DNA of 64,000 nt from Edolisoma coerulescens. Its lineage: Eukaryota; Chordata; Aves; Passeriformes; Campephagidae. The position numbers and the translations under genes are program-made. Shown piece after piece: positions 1 through 12,300 of the stretch; position 1 is the first letter of the stretch, and the number at the start of each line of letters is the position of its first letter. The stretch covers positions 501,687 through 565,686 of the forward strand of contig VWZW01006253.1 of NCBI GenBank assembly GCA_013397115.1, given 5' to 3'. The notes under the pieces were generated by a model. That model had not been told where the DNA came from. It ran no database searches and saw only the letters and a list, made by a program, of their open reading frames with translations.

Positions 1-2065
1 AGCATTACTTTGTGCAGATGATCACAACAATAACTTTTGAAGTAATAAAAGAAAAGTTGATTCAAGACACAATCGAAAAGCACTCAAGTTCTTCAAATCA
101 CAAAAGCTTCAGATTTCATGTGAAACCCACCTTTTGGCTCCAAATTCTTTTAGGGGGCTTTGATGTTCAAGTACAGCTCTAACATACTGTTATCTGAACT
201 GAAAGGCAAGATTTTTGTCCACTTTATTCTCTCATCTCTCTAATCTCTAATGATTTTCTAGAAGAAAATAAGGGGAATTTAATTCTCCAAGCAACCATTA
301 AGTTGATGTAAAAGCTCCCTGGAAAATTAATTATTTCTTGTGTAGAAAATGATCCAGGCATGCGTTGGATGTAAATGCAATTTTCAGTTCTGTTGTTGGC
401 AATTATGGATGTGATATGCTGAGCTATAGGACATAAATTCTTGTTTCAGAAGCAGCCCTTTGAGACAAGATCACAAATGAGAAGGAAGAGGCTCTGAAGA
501 GAATCAGCTCTGTCCAGAACAGTCAAATGACTAATTGCGGACAGGTGAACACACTTTGTAGCAGACCAAAAAAAAGGCATTACAACAGCAAAAAATTACT
601 CCCCAGATTTTAATCTCCTTCTGTGTTGTGAGAGTGTGCAATGTTTCATTTTGTCTTTTGGTAAAATGGCATTTACCTTGACATGAGGTTGCTCCTAATA
701 AAATTCTTCCTTTGCTAGCAGCTGCCCCGAAGTGTCATCTGGAGGCAAGTCCACACCTGACAGTAACGACCCTCAGGGCTTGCCCTCCACGGAGCCTCCT
801 CCAGATGTGCACCCACTGCTCACCTAGATGCCTGCACCTCTGCTTTTGGGGCCATGGGTGAAGGGAGCAGTGAGCTTCAGTAACGATGCTGAACTGATCC
901 CTTCAAAGGACATGCTGACTTCGCTGCAGGTCTACTTAAAACCTTTGAGCAAGTAGGCTTGTGGGTCTCCCATCCAATAAACATCTTGCCAGACCCAGCT
1001 GAATGACAGCATGGATGTCTGAGTAATGTCAAAAAAGCAGTAACAACAGAGCCATATATTTCTAGCAGAAGAAGAGGTCTGGTTGCTAACTTCACCTGTC
1101 AGCATATTTTCTATTGGGAACAAAGGAAAAGATGGAGGTTAGTCATTCCAGCATTTCTCACTACTCTTGAAGGTAATTTCTCTGCCTTACTGGCAAAGAT
1201 TCCTTCAATGGTGCAGCTCTGTGGATGCTATGGTATATTTAGGATTTGTCTGCACTGCAGAGGTTAAATGAATAAACCCCCTTTTTTGTCTAGTGGGTAT
1301 GTATGTGTTGCAACTCAATCCTGCCCTCCCTGCAAGCCAAAACGCCTAATTAAAGTGTAGCAATGCCTATACAGGGGTTGATCTGTCTGTGGGAAATTGC
1401 CTATCCACAATTGCCCACCCACCACCATCAGCACAGGTAGCTTAGTACCATTCTTTGTTCTAACTTCATTTAAACTAACTTGTGTGGATTCAATGTGAAG
1501 ATACATAACTCAAACTGATTCATGAGTGATAATTTATTATTAGACAGTGGTAGAAGAGCTCCCATGTGAAGTGAAGTATCTTTTTATGACTAAGTGAAGG
1601 CAGATATTTGCAGTGTTTAAGGCCAAAAAAGACACTGCCATTTTTTTTTAATTCAATGCACTAATTCTTAAATCAAACTCCACATCCTCTGAAAGAACTA
1701 GAGCATAGTTGCATTTCAGACTTGTAAAGTTTCAGTTAACAGGAGGAAAAAGAAGCCAGAGAGGCTTTTAGGCTGATGGCTTTTGAAGGGGTTTAGCAGA
1801 TGTAGAAAATTGAAAGAGATAGCAGAACAGTCCATTTCTTAGATGTGCTGAAGGTCTGTAGAATTTTCTGTCTGCATTCAGCTGTCAGGAAGATAGAACT
1901 GACATGAGCTCCCATTTTAATGTGGATTTTGATTGACAGCTTGTTTGTTGTACTTAACTCAGTTGTCATATCTGTGTATAACAAGGCTTTTGACTGATTA
2001 TTATGCTGGTAGCATTATTCTGTATCTCAGAGAAGAGCTTAGAAGACTGCAGAGATCTGAGAATC
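1..2065. other. Unique-looking noncoding DNA, no gene recognised
   Basis: A+T-rich sequence with frequent stop codons on both strands. The longest open frames are about 60-75 codons, have no recognisable domain and overlap one another on opposite strands, as expected by chance. A moderately G+C-richer patch lies around 720-860 but has no CpG cluster and no repeat I recognise. I see no repeat terminus, RNA gene or promoter. It could be intergenic or intronic. Confidence 0.6.
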
Positions 2066-2199
2066 TGTAATGGGTTGAGAAAACCTGAGTTGATAGACAG
2101 ACTTGTAGGCCAATCGCTTCTCGTGATTTCGCATATCAAAGTCAGCACAGCCGCGGGAAAGGAGCTTTTGGGTTTCCGGTCTGGCCCGGAGGGGTGGCC

Positions 2200-2225
2200 G
2201 GGGCCGGGCCGGGCCGGGCCGGGGG
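2200..2225 (+). repeat. (GGGCC)n pentanucleotide tract, G-quadruplex motif
   Basis: Five runs of three or more G (2200-2203, 2206-2208, 2211-2213, 2216-2218, 2221-2225) are separated by CC loops. This satisfies the usual G-quadruplex pattern on the plus strand. It is embedded in the CpG-rich part of the probable LTR. Confidence 0.85.
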
Positions 2226-2364
2226 CCTTTGCGCGTTCTACTCTCTCTCTCCAGCGCAGCGGCACAGACCCCAGGGTGCTGCAGGAAAGAGCTGTGAGCA
2301 GCTGAAAGCAACTATAATTTGCTGCACAACTGAACTTGAAGCGGCTCTGGGAGACTGGCGAGTT

Positions 2365-2386
2365 CCCCCCCCCCGCCCCCCCACGN
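2365..2386 (-). repeat. Poly-C tract (poly-G on minus strand) ending at an ambiguous base
   Basis: Ten C (2365-2374), one G, then seven C (2376-2382), followed by an N at 2386. On the minus strand these are long G-runs able to form a G-quadruplex. The N directly beside the homopolymer suggests sequencing or assembly difficulty, so tract length is unreliable. Confidence 0.8.
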
Positions 2387-2820
2387 TCAAGCTGGAATTC
2401 GCTTATCCTTAAAAGAGATACCCATGGTAGTAGTGTAAAAAGACTGCAAAATTCATGAGAGAGATGTGTTTTTTTCACAGCAGCAGATTTTTTTCTCCGG
2501 GTGGAATCTGGTTTTTGCTTCTAACAGTTTAGAAACTACGCTAAGCAGAAGGCACCTCTTATCCTCTCAAATATGGAAGAGACTTTTAAAGACTGTAATA
2601 CTGACCTGAAATCACATGTTTGTTATCTTTTTGTGCAGCGTGGAAGAAGAGGGGAGTGTTTAGAAGAGAAAAGGGGGTTTGTTTTAAGTTCATATTATTT
2701 TTCTTTTACCTTTAATTCTGTTAGTAATAAACTTCTTTATATTCTTTAAAGTGTTGAGCCTGCTTTTTGCCCACTCCTAACCTCTTATCTCACAGAGAGT
2801 AAAGTAAGCGAACAAAACTG

Positions 2821-4771
2821 CTACAGGATCATTCAGGGCATACAAAATCTTGTGTTTCAAAAGAGTTTCCCCTTTAAAAAGTGGGAATTTGACAAGCTAG
2901 TTTGATTATGTTTTAGCCCTTGGTTTGATTCGTGTCTTGAAAGATTGTGGTGAAGAAACAGTGTGTGAAGGGGCTAAATCTAAAGCAAATTTTCAGAGTA
3001 ATATCTGAGGATTTATTGTTACTGTGGCCATAGTAGAGTAGCGTAGTCTTATAAAAGAGTAGATGTTCTCTGCCTCAGCCGCTCAGCTTTTTTTAAAACT
3101 TAACCGGTTCTTATCCTTCCTAAATGTCAAAAACTGAGAAGCAAATACAGAGCAAGTGTACCCTTTCCTTAGCTATAACATGGCCAGTGCCATGAAATAC
3201 CACCACTTGCTCCAGGATGCATGCCTGGTGAGGAAGATCTGCCCAGGCCTCAACAATTTTGTATCCTAAGACAATTCCTTTCCTCAAATACCAGAAGTCA
3301 GCCAACAATGTCCTGAGCTTTCTGGAAACACTTGTTCTGGTTTCCTCTCCCATGAGAAGCCACTTGTGACTGTCTCCTATAGTGCTGGCCTTTACATTTA
3401 ACCCATGGTTTTTCCAGAATGTACTCATTTCCTTTGTGTAATCTAAATGAAAAATTTGCTAAGAGTGTTTGCCACTGTTTTTCAGGTTTTGTCTCCTTTT
3501 TGGCAAATGAACAGCTCTGTGAAAAAAACCAAGCAGTTAATTTAAGGAGAGGTTTAATTTCTTGGATTCAGGTTTTTTATTTCCCTTTAGTATGTTTATT
3601 TGATTTGGCTTTATAACTATCAGCTTATCTAAATTGAGCTACCTGCATTCTGATTTACTAAGTTTGAATGACAGAGAAAGAAGGGATCTGCACATCTTGA
3701 GACCAAAAAAATGTCAGTTACTAAGGCTGCATTTCACCTTTCTTGATTTATTTGAACACTTCAGTTATTAGAATTCAAGTTCTTGATTTCTAATTTTTGT
3801 AAATGACAGTGGAAAGAAGCTGCTGTAGTAACCTGTAGCCTTCATTAAAGGTTTGCAAAATGGCAGGAAATGTAACTGAACTATTTAGATGATTCTTCCA
3901 GTGAATTTATCCAGAAATAACATAGACCAATGGCTATAGTACTCATCTTGAATGAGGGAACATGGATTCCTTTACTGATTTTGCCACAGAAAAATGGTGT
4001 AGTCTCTTAGAAATCGGCTCTCAGGTTCAGTTTCATCCTCTGGAAGACAGAAATTTTGCTACCTTTTTCCCTGAAAAAAAATCAGAATGCCTACAGAAGG
4101 TAATGTGCTGGCAGACAGACAGAGTGTTCCTAATCTGTTAATACTAAATCTGAGACACACCAGATAAAATTGATGTTAGAACTTGACACCTTTCTTTTAT
4201 TACTATGGCATTCTCTGCAGGACAAATACATTAGTCACAAAAACCTCTTCAAACTTGAATAAACCAAGTTCCATCTGGTCTTCAATTTTAACAACGGAAG
4301 TGAGAAATATTTCTAAATCATAACAAATTTTTGTTATCACATAAAGATAATAGCTGTGATTTTTGGGGGTTTTGGTTTGGGTTTTTTTTCTATTTGAAGC
4401 TGAACACCACTTCTAGTGAGAAGAGGAAATCCAAGCAACTTGAGTTACGTCAGTTCCCAGAATGCCTTCACCAGAATGCCTTTCTTCCTCTTTGGTGTCC
4501 CCAGAACACAGGATATTCTGAGAGGTTGTCTTCCAGATTTGGGGAGAAACCATCTCAGCTCCATTAGATGCATTTTGAAAAATTACTGTTTCAGTCAAAT
4601 ATTTTCTTAACTTTAACAGCTGTATTTTCTGAAGACAGCATCCTCACTGGAAGCTCTCAAACTTTTGCTAGCTCTGAATGATCCAGCTCACATGTGTTGA
4701 CATGAGATGAAGGATGATACTGCCAGGGGCTTCAGGAGCCAGATGACATGGAAGACCTTTTTTGCTAGAGG
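2821..4771. other. Noncoding DNA, no gene recognised
   Basis: Mostly A+T-rich. The longest frame (3120-3428, minus, 102 codons) has no recognisable domain, signal peptide or convincing splice sites. No simple repeat, LTR edge or LINE tail is evident. The stretch 3120-3420 is slightly richer in G+C and could be an old, unrecognised interspersed repeat. Confidence 0.55.
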
Positions 4772-5254
4772 TGTTGGCAGATTTTAGGAACTCTCTAAAC
4801 ACAGACAAAGAGTCAGATTTAAAGAGGAAACACTGTTTATTCTGCACAGGGTGCAAGGTGGAAGTTTTCGACAAATTAAGCACACTGCGGGTGAAAAGCA
4901 AAAGAATTTATACATTGAAATTTGCATAAACCCACCTACCTAATTCATAGTTGCCATCCACCTAATGCACAGTCATTTAGCTTGCATAGCCTTATGCAAT
5001 ACTTGTTACTGTGCCTGCGTGGGCCTCTTTGGGGGGTCTCTGATGGTCATTTGGGCGTGTGTCCTCTACTCAGTTCCAAGCGAAGTTCAGCTCAGGCTGC
5101 GCAGAACACAAGATTGTGTGCCAAATAGGATATGATCTGCAGCTCTGGAGCCATGTCTTCTTAAACAATTGCCAAGCAGGGCTAAAAATATAAAAGCTTT
5201 CCATGAGCATTAAGCAACACCTGCTTAACACACCTGATAGCATCTATTTGCCTT
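4772..5254 (-). mobile_element. Endogenous retrovirus LTR, minus orientation
   Basis: Read on the minus strand the region has LTR order. A G+C-richer U3-like segment (about 4990-5110) comes first, then a TATA-type box (GTATAAATT, complement of 4905-4913), then about 65-75 bases later a polyadenylation signal AATAAA (complement of 4836-4841), then a T-rich U5 ending near 4772 in CCAACA. The minus-strand U3 start is uncertain; candidates are near 5110 or near 5254, and I found no perfect target-site duplication. No internal retroviral genes flank it, so it is a solo LTR or a fragment. Family not identified. Confidence 0.6.
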
Positions 5255-5314
5255 CAAAAGAGGGGTTAGAGGTGAGAATGATACCATCAGCTCCCATCTA
5301 CAAGAGAGATCAAA

Positions 5315-5319
5315 GGAAG
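5315..5319. repeat. Target-site duplication, left copy (GGAAG)
   Basis: Immediately outside the LTR at 5320-5738 and identical to 5739-5743. Confidence 0.8.
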
Positions 5320-5738
5320 TGTTGTGGTTTAGAAAAGGGACTCTCCAATTTAGTTCTCCCGACGAGACTCTCACTGCTTGCTCACTCCAGCTCGCTCCCC
5401 TCCCCTTTCCTGCTCCAGGGACGGAGCTGAGAATTGGAGGCACACAAAGATGAAAATCAGGAGTTGAGATAAGCACAATTTACTGGAAACAGCAATGAAA
5501 CAAGAAAATGAGCAGTAACGGCAACAATGCTAGTAACAAAAGGTCTAGAGAAAAAGAAACTTTACACAGAAAGTAAAACACCAGACCATGCTGCTCACAC
5601 CCCCCCATGGGAAATGAGAGAGCCCCTAACTACTGCCCCTGGCAAGTGACTTGAGATGATATTGAATAACAACAGGGTCTGGCCAGGTTCCCCTCCTGCT
5701 CTGTAAAAAATTGACCCTGTCCTGGCCAAAACTAGACA
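5320..5738 (-). mobile_element. Solo LTR, ERVL-like, with perfect 5-bp target-site duplication
   Basis: On the plus strand the element runs from TGTTGTGGTTTAG (5320) to CTAGACA (5738). Both ends therefore carry the TG...CA inverted termini of an LTR. It is flanked by GGAAG at 5315-5319 and GGAAG at 5739-5743. A 5-bp duplication is typical of class III (ERVL) insertions in vertebrates. On the minus strand the start (TGTCTAGTTTTGGCCAGGAC) and the TTATCTCAACTCC segment resemble a widespread avian LTR family, so I place the transcriptional orientation on the minus strand. Length is 419 bp. No internal region remains, so it is a product of LTR-LTR recombination or an isolated LTR. Confidence 0.85.
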
Positions 5739-5743
5739 GGAAG
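5739..5743. repeat. Target-site duplication, right copy (GGAAG)
   Basis: Immediately outside the LTR at 5320-5738 and identical to 5315-5319. Confidence 0.8.
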
Positions 5744-5749
5744 GGATGG

Positions 5750-6330
5750 AGAATTGTGCTTAAAGACATCAGTGGGATGGGCAAAGGGTTGTCCCTCCTG
5801 CCTTTTCATTACTTTCCAAGTTGATAAAGGAAGGAAAGGGAATGAGAGAAAGAGATTTTTCAGGCATAGGAAAAGGGACTTGAAATATGATAACCATGAG
5901 TCTGGGTCAGGATTTGGGAATAAGGAGGATTATGAGTGAGAGGAGGTAGTAGGACATGTTTAGAACCAGGTACCAACAGGAATAATCAGATGAGGTGGGG
6001 GTGACTGTGTCACAAGGTGCCATATGCGTAGCACTGCTGCTGAGGGCAAGTTTGAGAAGTTAGTGGTAAGAATGATGTGGGAAAAAACGAAAAATATCCA
6101 TATAAAAACTTTAATCAAAGAGTGTGATAGTGAATGGTGCCTGGATAGTAGAGGTAAACACACTAAGGACAAGATGAAAAGATGGGAGGAGTCCAAAGCA
6201 GGGAGAGAGATGAGCTGGATAAGAGCTGAGGGAGGCTGAGGAATGAAGGTTGAGATTGAGTAGATGAGGACTGGAACAGATTGGAAGTTCTGGGAGAAAG
6301 TCAGACAGGTTAGACAGACAATGACAAATG
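5750..6330. other. Purine-rich (GGA/GA) strand-asymmetric stretch
   Basis: The plus strand is dominated by G and A in GGA, GAGA and GATG-type words. The resulting open frames on both strands (for example 6024-6239 plus and 6111-6344 minus) are low-complexity artefacts of the composition. No coding domain is recognised. It could be a degenerate repeat or part of an old retroelement. Confidence 0.5.
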
Positions 6331-9300
6331 CTAAATGCCTGCAAGTCCTCTTCTATGTTTAATCATGCCTCATAAGCCTACTTTTTCCCCCTCCAAAACA
6401 CCTTTTCCTCTGTGTTTCTCAGGTCCAAAGCCAATGGTAGAAGTTACAATGTATATATGGGGGAAGAAGGAGTGTCTACCTATTGCTCCAAAACTACTGT
6501 CTTATTCATTGGCACAGAGTTTTGTGGAATCTGTGTCTCAAAAGGAAGATTTCTGCAGGCTATACTGGAAGTTGTGATGAGGACGGGAAGTCAACATCTG
6601 TGCTGCTGCTCAGAAGAGTCATATTCAAAAAGTTCTGATGACTACATAAATTTCTGTCTCTAAAGGTAGAGTAGACTGAAATAATTTCATAATTTAATTT
6701 GGCATTTTCAGCTGACAAACAGATTTTCTTTATCTGCAAATGTCAGCTACCTGTTACCTTTAGAAGAACACAGCATATTTCTGTTTTCTAGTCAATGATG
6801 GCATTTCAACAGCATATTATAGGATAATTATTTAGCTTGTGAGCTAAATTATTGATGTAGAGTAGATAAGTGGAAAAACACATGGCTGTGTTTCCTGAGG
6901 AACTCTTGTGCCTGTTTTAATGCTTTTCCTTATTTTTAATTACATTTCTTTTCCGGATTTTCATGGCAGTTATAAAGTCATCTTGTTCCTTTACATCTAA
7001 TTCACTCTTAGTACAAACAAAGTGCTTTGAAGAAGTTGTTTAATGAGTCTAAAGCTTACTGCTTGCCACATGTCCAGCAATCACACAATGTGTGTCTGTG
7101 ATTTGCAGGTGTTGCTGGAGATAAACAGTCCTTATGTTGGAAATTTTATTTTTACGGGTGGCAACATCAAATCCATTGAGTGTCAATAATGATTTTTCAT
7201 TTACTGGATTTTTGCTTTCTCATAGTTTTGTGGGTTTTGATCAGATTCTGTTCTTAGCTTAAATTGTCCTAAATTTTAGGAGATTTCAGTTTATATTCAC
7301 GTGATTTCTTTCTTGCCCTGCATGTTTTCAGATGATACATTAATATAATTTTGTACCTTATTCATTAATTTCAATCCCTACTAGGAAAAGGTCATTACAG
7401 CTCTTCTGTTTGATAATTACTATTGTCGCTGTTTTCTTTTAAACAAAGACATTAAATTGGTAGGTTCTGTCAGTGGTTCTACATATTTACTAATCATGAT
7501 TAAAACAATTAGTTTTAAAATTAAATTTAAATAAAATTAAAACAGTCAAACCTGTAATGAACCCTCACTGTATAAATTGACACTACGTTTGTGTGACACT
7601 ACTAAAGGATGAAAATAAAAGGAGAGGTGAGAACAGGAAGATGAGAACAAAAACCCAAATCTCATGCAGTAAGAGACAGAAAGCCAAGGAGATAATGCAG
7701 AGAGAAAGGTACTGTTCTATCACAAATAGCATTTTCACTAGACTCAGAAAGACAGCTGTGAAAAGCAAAGCCCGAGAGACAGGCTGTTCAGTGTAAAACT
7801 TCAGGGGTGGGAAAGAGTTTCATAGAGTGATCTTTTTGTAGCTATACACAAATAATTTTTCTCATACACTTGATACTGACACAGAAGTGGGACATTCAGG
7901 AAGCTAGAATGATCTCTTTCATTTTTTTTCAATAATGCTTAAAGCTGCTCTTGAAAAGCTTGATTTTCTAACTTTACCATAATTGTCTCAAGTGCTGCCA
8001 TCTTCAGCCCCTTCCCTGCTGCCTTTTATGTTGAGCTAGTGGATACACTAGTAAGTACCATGAAGATCAGCCATGGAGAATTTCCCGTGCTCTTGACTGA
8101 AATTCTACAAAAGTCGTATCAACACACTCCTCCTGCACCTTCTTGGAGTTGAGAGTCTCCAAACACCATGTTATCTGTCCTTGATGTAAATAAATACAGA
8201 CAATACAGATGAGTTTGTAGAACCTTGTTGCCTTTTATAGCTTGCCTGATCTTTCAAAAAATTGGGATAGAGGGAAATGAATAAGAAACCAAGTACCCAT
8301 TAGCTACTGCTGCTAACTGAAAAATACTTCCTTAGTGCACGCAGGAGGCTGCTTCCAGGTAGAGATGCCTCTTTACTTGTTTAACACTGGTGGTAAAGAC
8401 TCGTCCATGGGGGCCCTTTCTTCTCACAGAAGAATTTGTGGAGTGTGCCAGGCTAATGCATTTCAGAAGGACAAGAATCTGGAAACATTTAAGGTCATTA
8501 ATCTTTAGTGGGCGATTTAGTGCAGGATCAAGGAAACATTAATTGGTGGTTTTTTATGTTGTTTCACTGGCATGAAAATCTATGTAATAATTATCTTCCT
8601 CGGCAACAGAAATTTTATAACTGGAAAAAAATAAGCAAATCAAGATGTAACATATATTTGCATAATATCATATTTGCAAAGCAGACAGTCTAGGCCATGC
8701 AATGTTATTTACTATATTTTACCCAAATACAGGGTATCTACAATAGCTTATGACTTAGGTGAGAAAAGCCCTTGGAAAGGCCATTGCTGAAAGGCAGAAA
8801 ATAGAAGCAATAGCTGTAAGAGAACAGAACCACAAATGTTTTTATATACTGAGTCTTAGACATCAGTCTTCATGATTTTTGCTTTGATTCAGTTTTAAGA
8901 GCTTTAATTTTAAAAAAATTATTCCAGTGCTGTTTTATTCAATAATAGTATCAATGTGTATCACCAAAGAATATAATTACTAGCTAATAATTTGGATCAA
9001 AAAGGCTTTGCTTGTTTCATGAAATGAAGAAAAGTGATGCTCAGATCCTCGTGCAGTGTATCCTCCAGGACGTTCAAGATTGTCAAATTGAACTTTGTGA
9101 GCATCAGACCAACAGCTCACAAGCAGACAAGGGAAAGGCAGGAAACACTCTCCTTTCAAAACAGTAAAAGTGCTCTAACAATGCAGCTGCGGAGAAAGAA
9201 GGTTTCAAAGCACACCCCAAGTGAATCCACGCTGAATTTCAGCAGGGAAAAGCTACTGTGAAGAGAGCTTATGCAAAAGAGAAAATGATCTTATTATTAA

Positions 9301-12300
9301 ATCTCTTTTCTAATAAAGATGGATTCAAAACCTTGTGTCTAAACAACCTTGAATTACTTTGGTTCTAGAAATCAAAATCCACCATTTGGAATTCTGCCAG
9401 ACCAAATGATGAATGTGAACAGTTACATTAATCTTTACTTCTCCAGAATAAGTATGAAGCCTCAAGGAAGAAAATAATTTGTATGCATGGAGGAGGAAGG
9501 AGGAAAGAATTCATGTAGACCAAAGACTGCTCACCAATTCTTAAAAAAAAGGGAAAATACTTTTAATTATTTAACTTCCCACATTACTTTTTGACTCCAG
9601 ATCATATGCTAATGTTTTCTGATTTTAGATATGATACTCTTGATCATTAGAATTCAAAGGATTTTCTTCCCGCAAAGTTAACAAGCCATCAATTACAGAT
9701 CACTAAGTGTTCACTGAGCACAAATTAAACATTAAAGACCTTGCAGCATTGTAAGGATGCATGACCTTGAAATATATGGTATTTTGGAACACAATAATCT
9801 AACATAAAAACAATGTAATCAAGTATGCAAGTTGCCAATAATATATATGCCTTCTTCCACATCTTAAGCCTTGTCTAGATGTGTTGCCAAGATATCTAAT
9901 ATATGTGTTTAATTTTCCCAGTTGGAGAAAAAGCTAGAATTCAGATGTCTTGTTTTCAGGAGGAGAACTGACTATCCAGCTACTCTTACCCACCCTCTCC
10001 TATTCAGTCCAGACATTTTACAGAAAAGTATGAGAGACTGAGTTGCAGAATCCTTTCAAAGACATTTTTAGTTGCCTGGTCTCTGTGGAAGGTTGGGGTG
10101 CTAGACAGACGTAGGTGTTTGCTCACAGCCCTGATTTAGTAGCGTGGTCTCTGGAAAGGGCTGGGTTGCTGATATTCTTTTGCTTGCTCTTTGTTGTCCC
10201 TGATTCCTAGTGGTACGTCTTCTCCAGACCAGTATGGTGCTTGTTTGGCTTGTCCCTATGAGGATTGGTTAGGGTGCTTGAACACTGGGATTTTGCCTCT
10301 CAGTGAAGGACTGAGCACTGAAAATCTGAGTACTGCAGCTCCAGCAGAAATGAACTTACAGGTTATCATGAAATGATCCTGTCCTAACACATCCTTCCTG
10401 CCCAGAGGGAAGTGTGAACATCTGCCCTATTAGCGGGGTGCCTGAGTATTTTCTGAGGTCTGGCTTCATTATTATGATGTAAAAACTTCCTCTAGTGGCT
10501 GTGAACCCTATCCACTGAAAGTAACACACCATTAAAATATTTTTCTACTATACCGAAATGGAATTGAACTGGCAACAACCAATATGTTAAACCTGATCTT
10601 CTATATGATGCAGCAGTGACTGCAACTTGCCACAAGAAAATGATCATTTGCAAAGTGGACAGCTAGTCAGTTGAACTGGTCTATACTGCCTTTGTCTATT
10701 AGATATGATTTAGGTACTGCAGAGTCCTCAGATCCATAACTGGGATATAAATTTACTGCATGGGAAGACAGTTAAAAGTAACTGACTGTCTTCATAAAAT
10801 ATATGTGTAACACACAGCAGGGAAAAATCATTTTAAAAAAGGGAACTTAAAAGATAAGCTTCTATTTAATTGTTAATTAGGTGAATGGATTAAAAAAAAG
10901 TACTTTACATGTGAGACCTTCCAATCTTGGATAAAGCCTATTGTTGCTTTGTCTACAGCAATTGGGATTTAAAACATTCCTTTCAAATATGGCTCCTATG
11001 AAATAGGTCTGAAAAGTCACAGTAGCAGGGGCTAGAATAGCTTAGTATTAAATGTTACTATGAATGTGCAGCTGAATTTTCTTCCACATTGGCTTGACTT
11101 TCAAGGGAGATTAGGTCTATGGGACGGCATTGTATCTGTCTCGGTATCTGCCAATCTGTCATTCTGTATCTCCTTGAGCCTACCAGCTACTTTAAACCAA
11201 ACTTCTGGACAGAGGTGTAGAGGTCTCAGTAATATTAAATTCCTCCAAGCTGCAAGAAAATAGGCTGCTGAGAAGAGGAGGAAGAGTCAAACTGGCCTTG
11301 TGCTGTTGGGGACCCCACAGAGTGAGATCAATTATGTTACTAGAAACAAAAGATTCCTCTAGAGAGAGACACTATGGACACTCCAGTCACAGGAAGGCTT
11401 CAAGAAGAACTTGCACTTTATCAGAAATTAATTAATCCAAGCGATACTCATAGTAAACCAGACTTAAGAATTTCTAATTCTATAATGATTTGTAAAGGTA
11501 TTGAACTGTGACTCTAACAACAAATCAATGAGAGAGAGCTGTTTATCCCATGGTATGTGCCTATTCTATTTGCCACATGCAGTGGAAGGGAAATGTCAGG
11601 AATTGTTTTTCTCTGTGTGGTTGGATCGGCTTCCATCCTTATATTTAACTGGCTTTTTTTCTTTTGTATAGGCAAACTGTTTCTCTGTAAACAACAGGAG
11701 ATGTACATTGACCTACAGAAAAGGTTTTGCAAGCAGAACTGACCAGAAGATGCCTTTAAAATATTTGTAAGAATCCAGCAGAAAGATTAAGTCATGTCCA
11801 TTTGAGAAATAAATATACAGCATAGTCTGAAAAGAATGCCCCCAAAATTACATTTGAAATAAAATTCTAAATCTTCCATATGACTTTTCATAAAAACCAC
11901 TGGTTCTTGTAAGTTCTGGCCTAAATGAAAGTAACAATGTCTGTTAAATAGCATTTCAGTGACAAATTTCAAACCAGCCTTTTCCAGAAGGGTGAGGATT
12001 GCTGAGATAAATCTGTGGCAGGACAATTAAGCAATGGTTCAGAGAAGCTGTTCCTGATGTCAAAAAACTTATCTGATTTCATAGTTTTTCACAAGAACTT
12101 AATGTAACCACCTGCATCTATTTCATAGTCAAAACTGCTGTAAAGAAATGTCAAGATGAAAAGATACAATGACAAAACTGCTGGTCTTTTTTGAAGGAAG
12201 TATGAAGTTTTTATGTTCCTTATTGTGGTAGCACTTCTGATGGGTTTTTGTGTGGCCCAGATCTCCTCTGTGTGTTATACTACACAGGGTGGTATGTGGT

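Larger units (their letters stand above)
2066..2820 (+). mobile_element. Probable endogenous retrovirus LTR with CpG-rich 5' half (boundaries approximate)
   Basis: The 3' part (about 2630-2815) resembles the 3' end of a common avian LTR class from memory: a T-rich stretch, a polyadenylation signal AATAAA at 2726-2731, then the sequence around 2755-2800 that reads like the GAGCCTGC and TCTTATCTCACA segments of that class. The proposed left edge is a TG-starting, TGGGTTGA-like sequence at 2066. The middle (2150-2385) is strongly CpG- and G/C-rich, unlike the flanks, which would fit a U3 promoter region. No clean target-site duplication was found, so both ends are estimates. The alternative is an unrelated small CpG-rich promoter (2150-2390) next to an LTR fragment (2630-2815). 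No retroviral gene is present. Confidence 0.5.

Noticed and set aside
1966..2478. 170-codon minus-strand frame
   Set aside because: It crosses the N at 2386 and depends on the G/C-rich low-complexity block, which lacks stops by composition. No domain.
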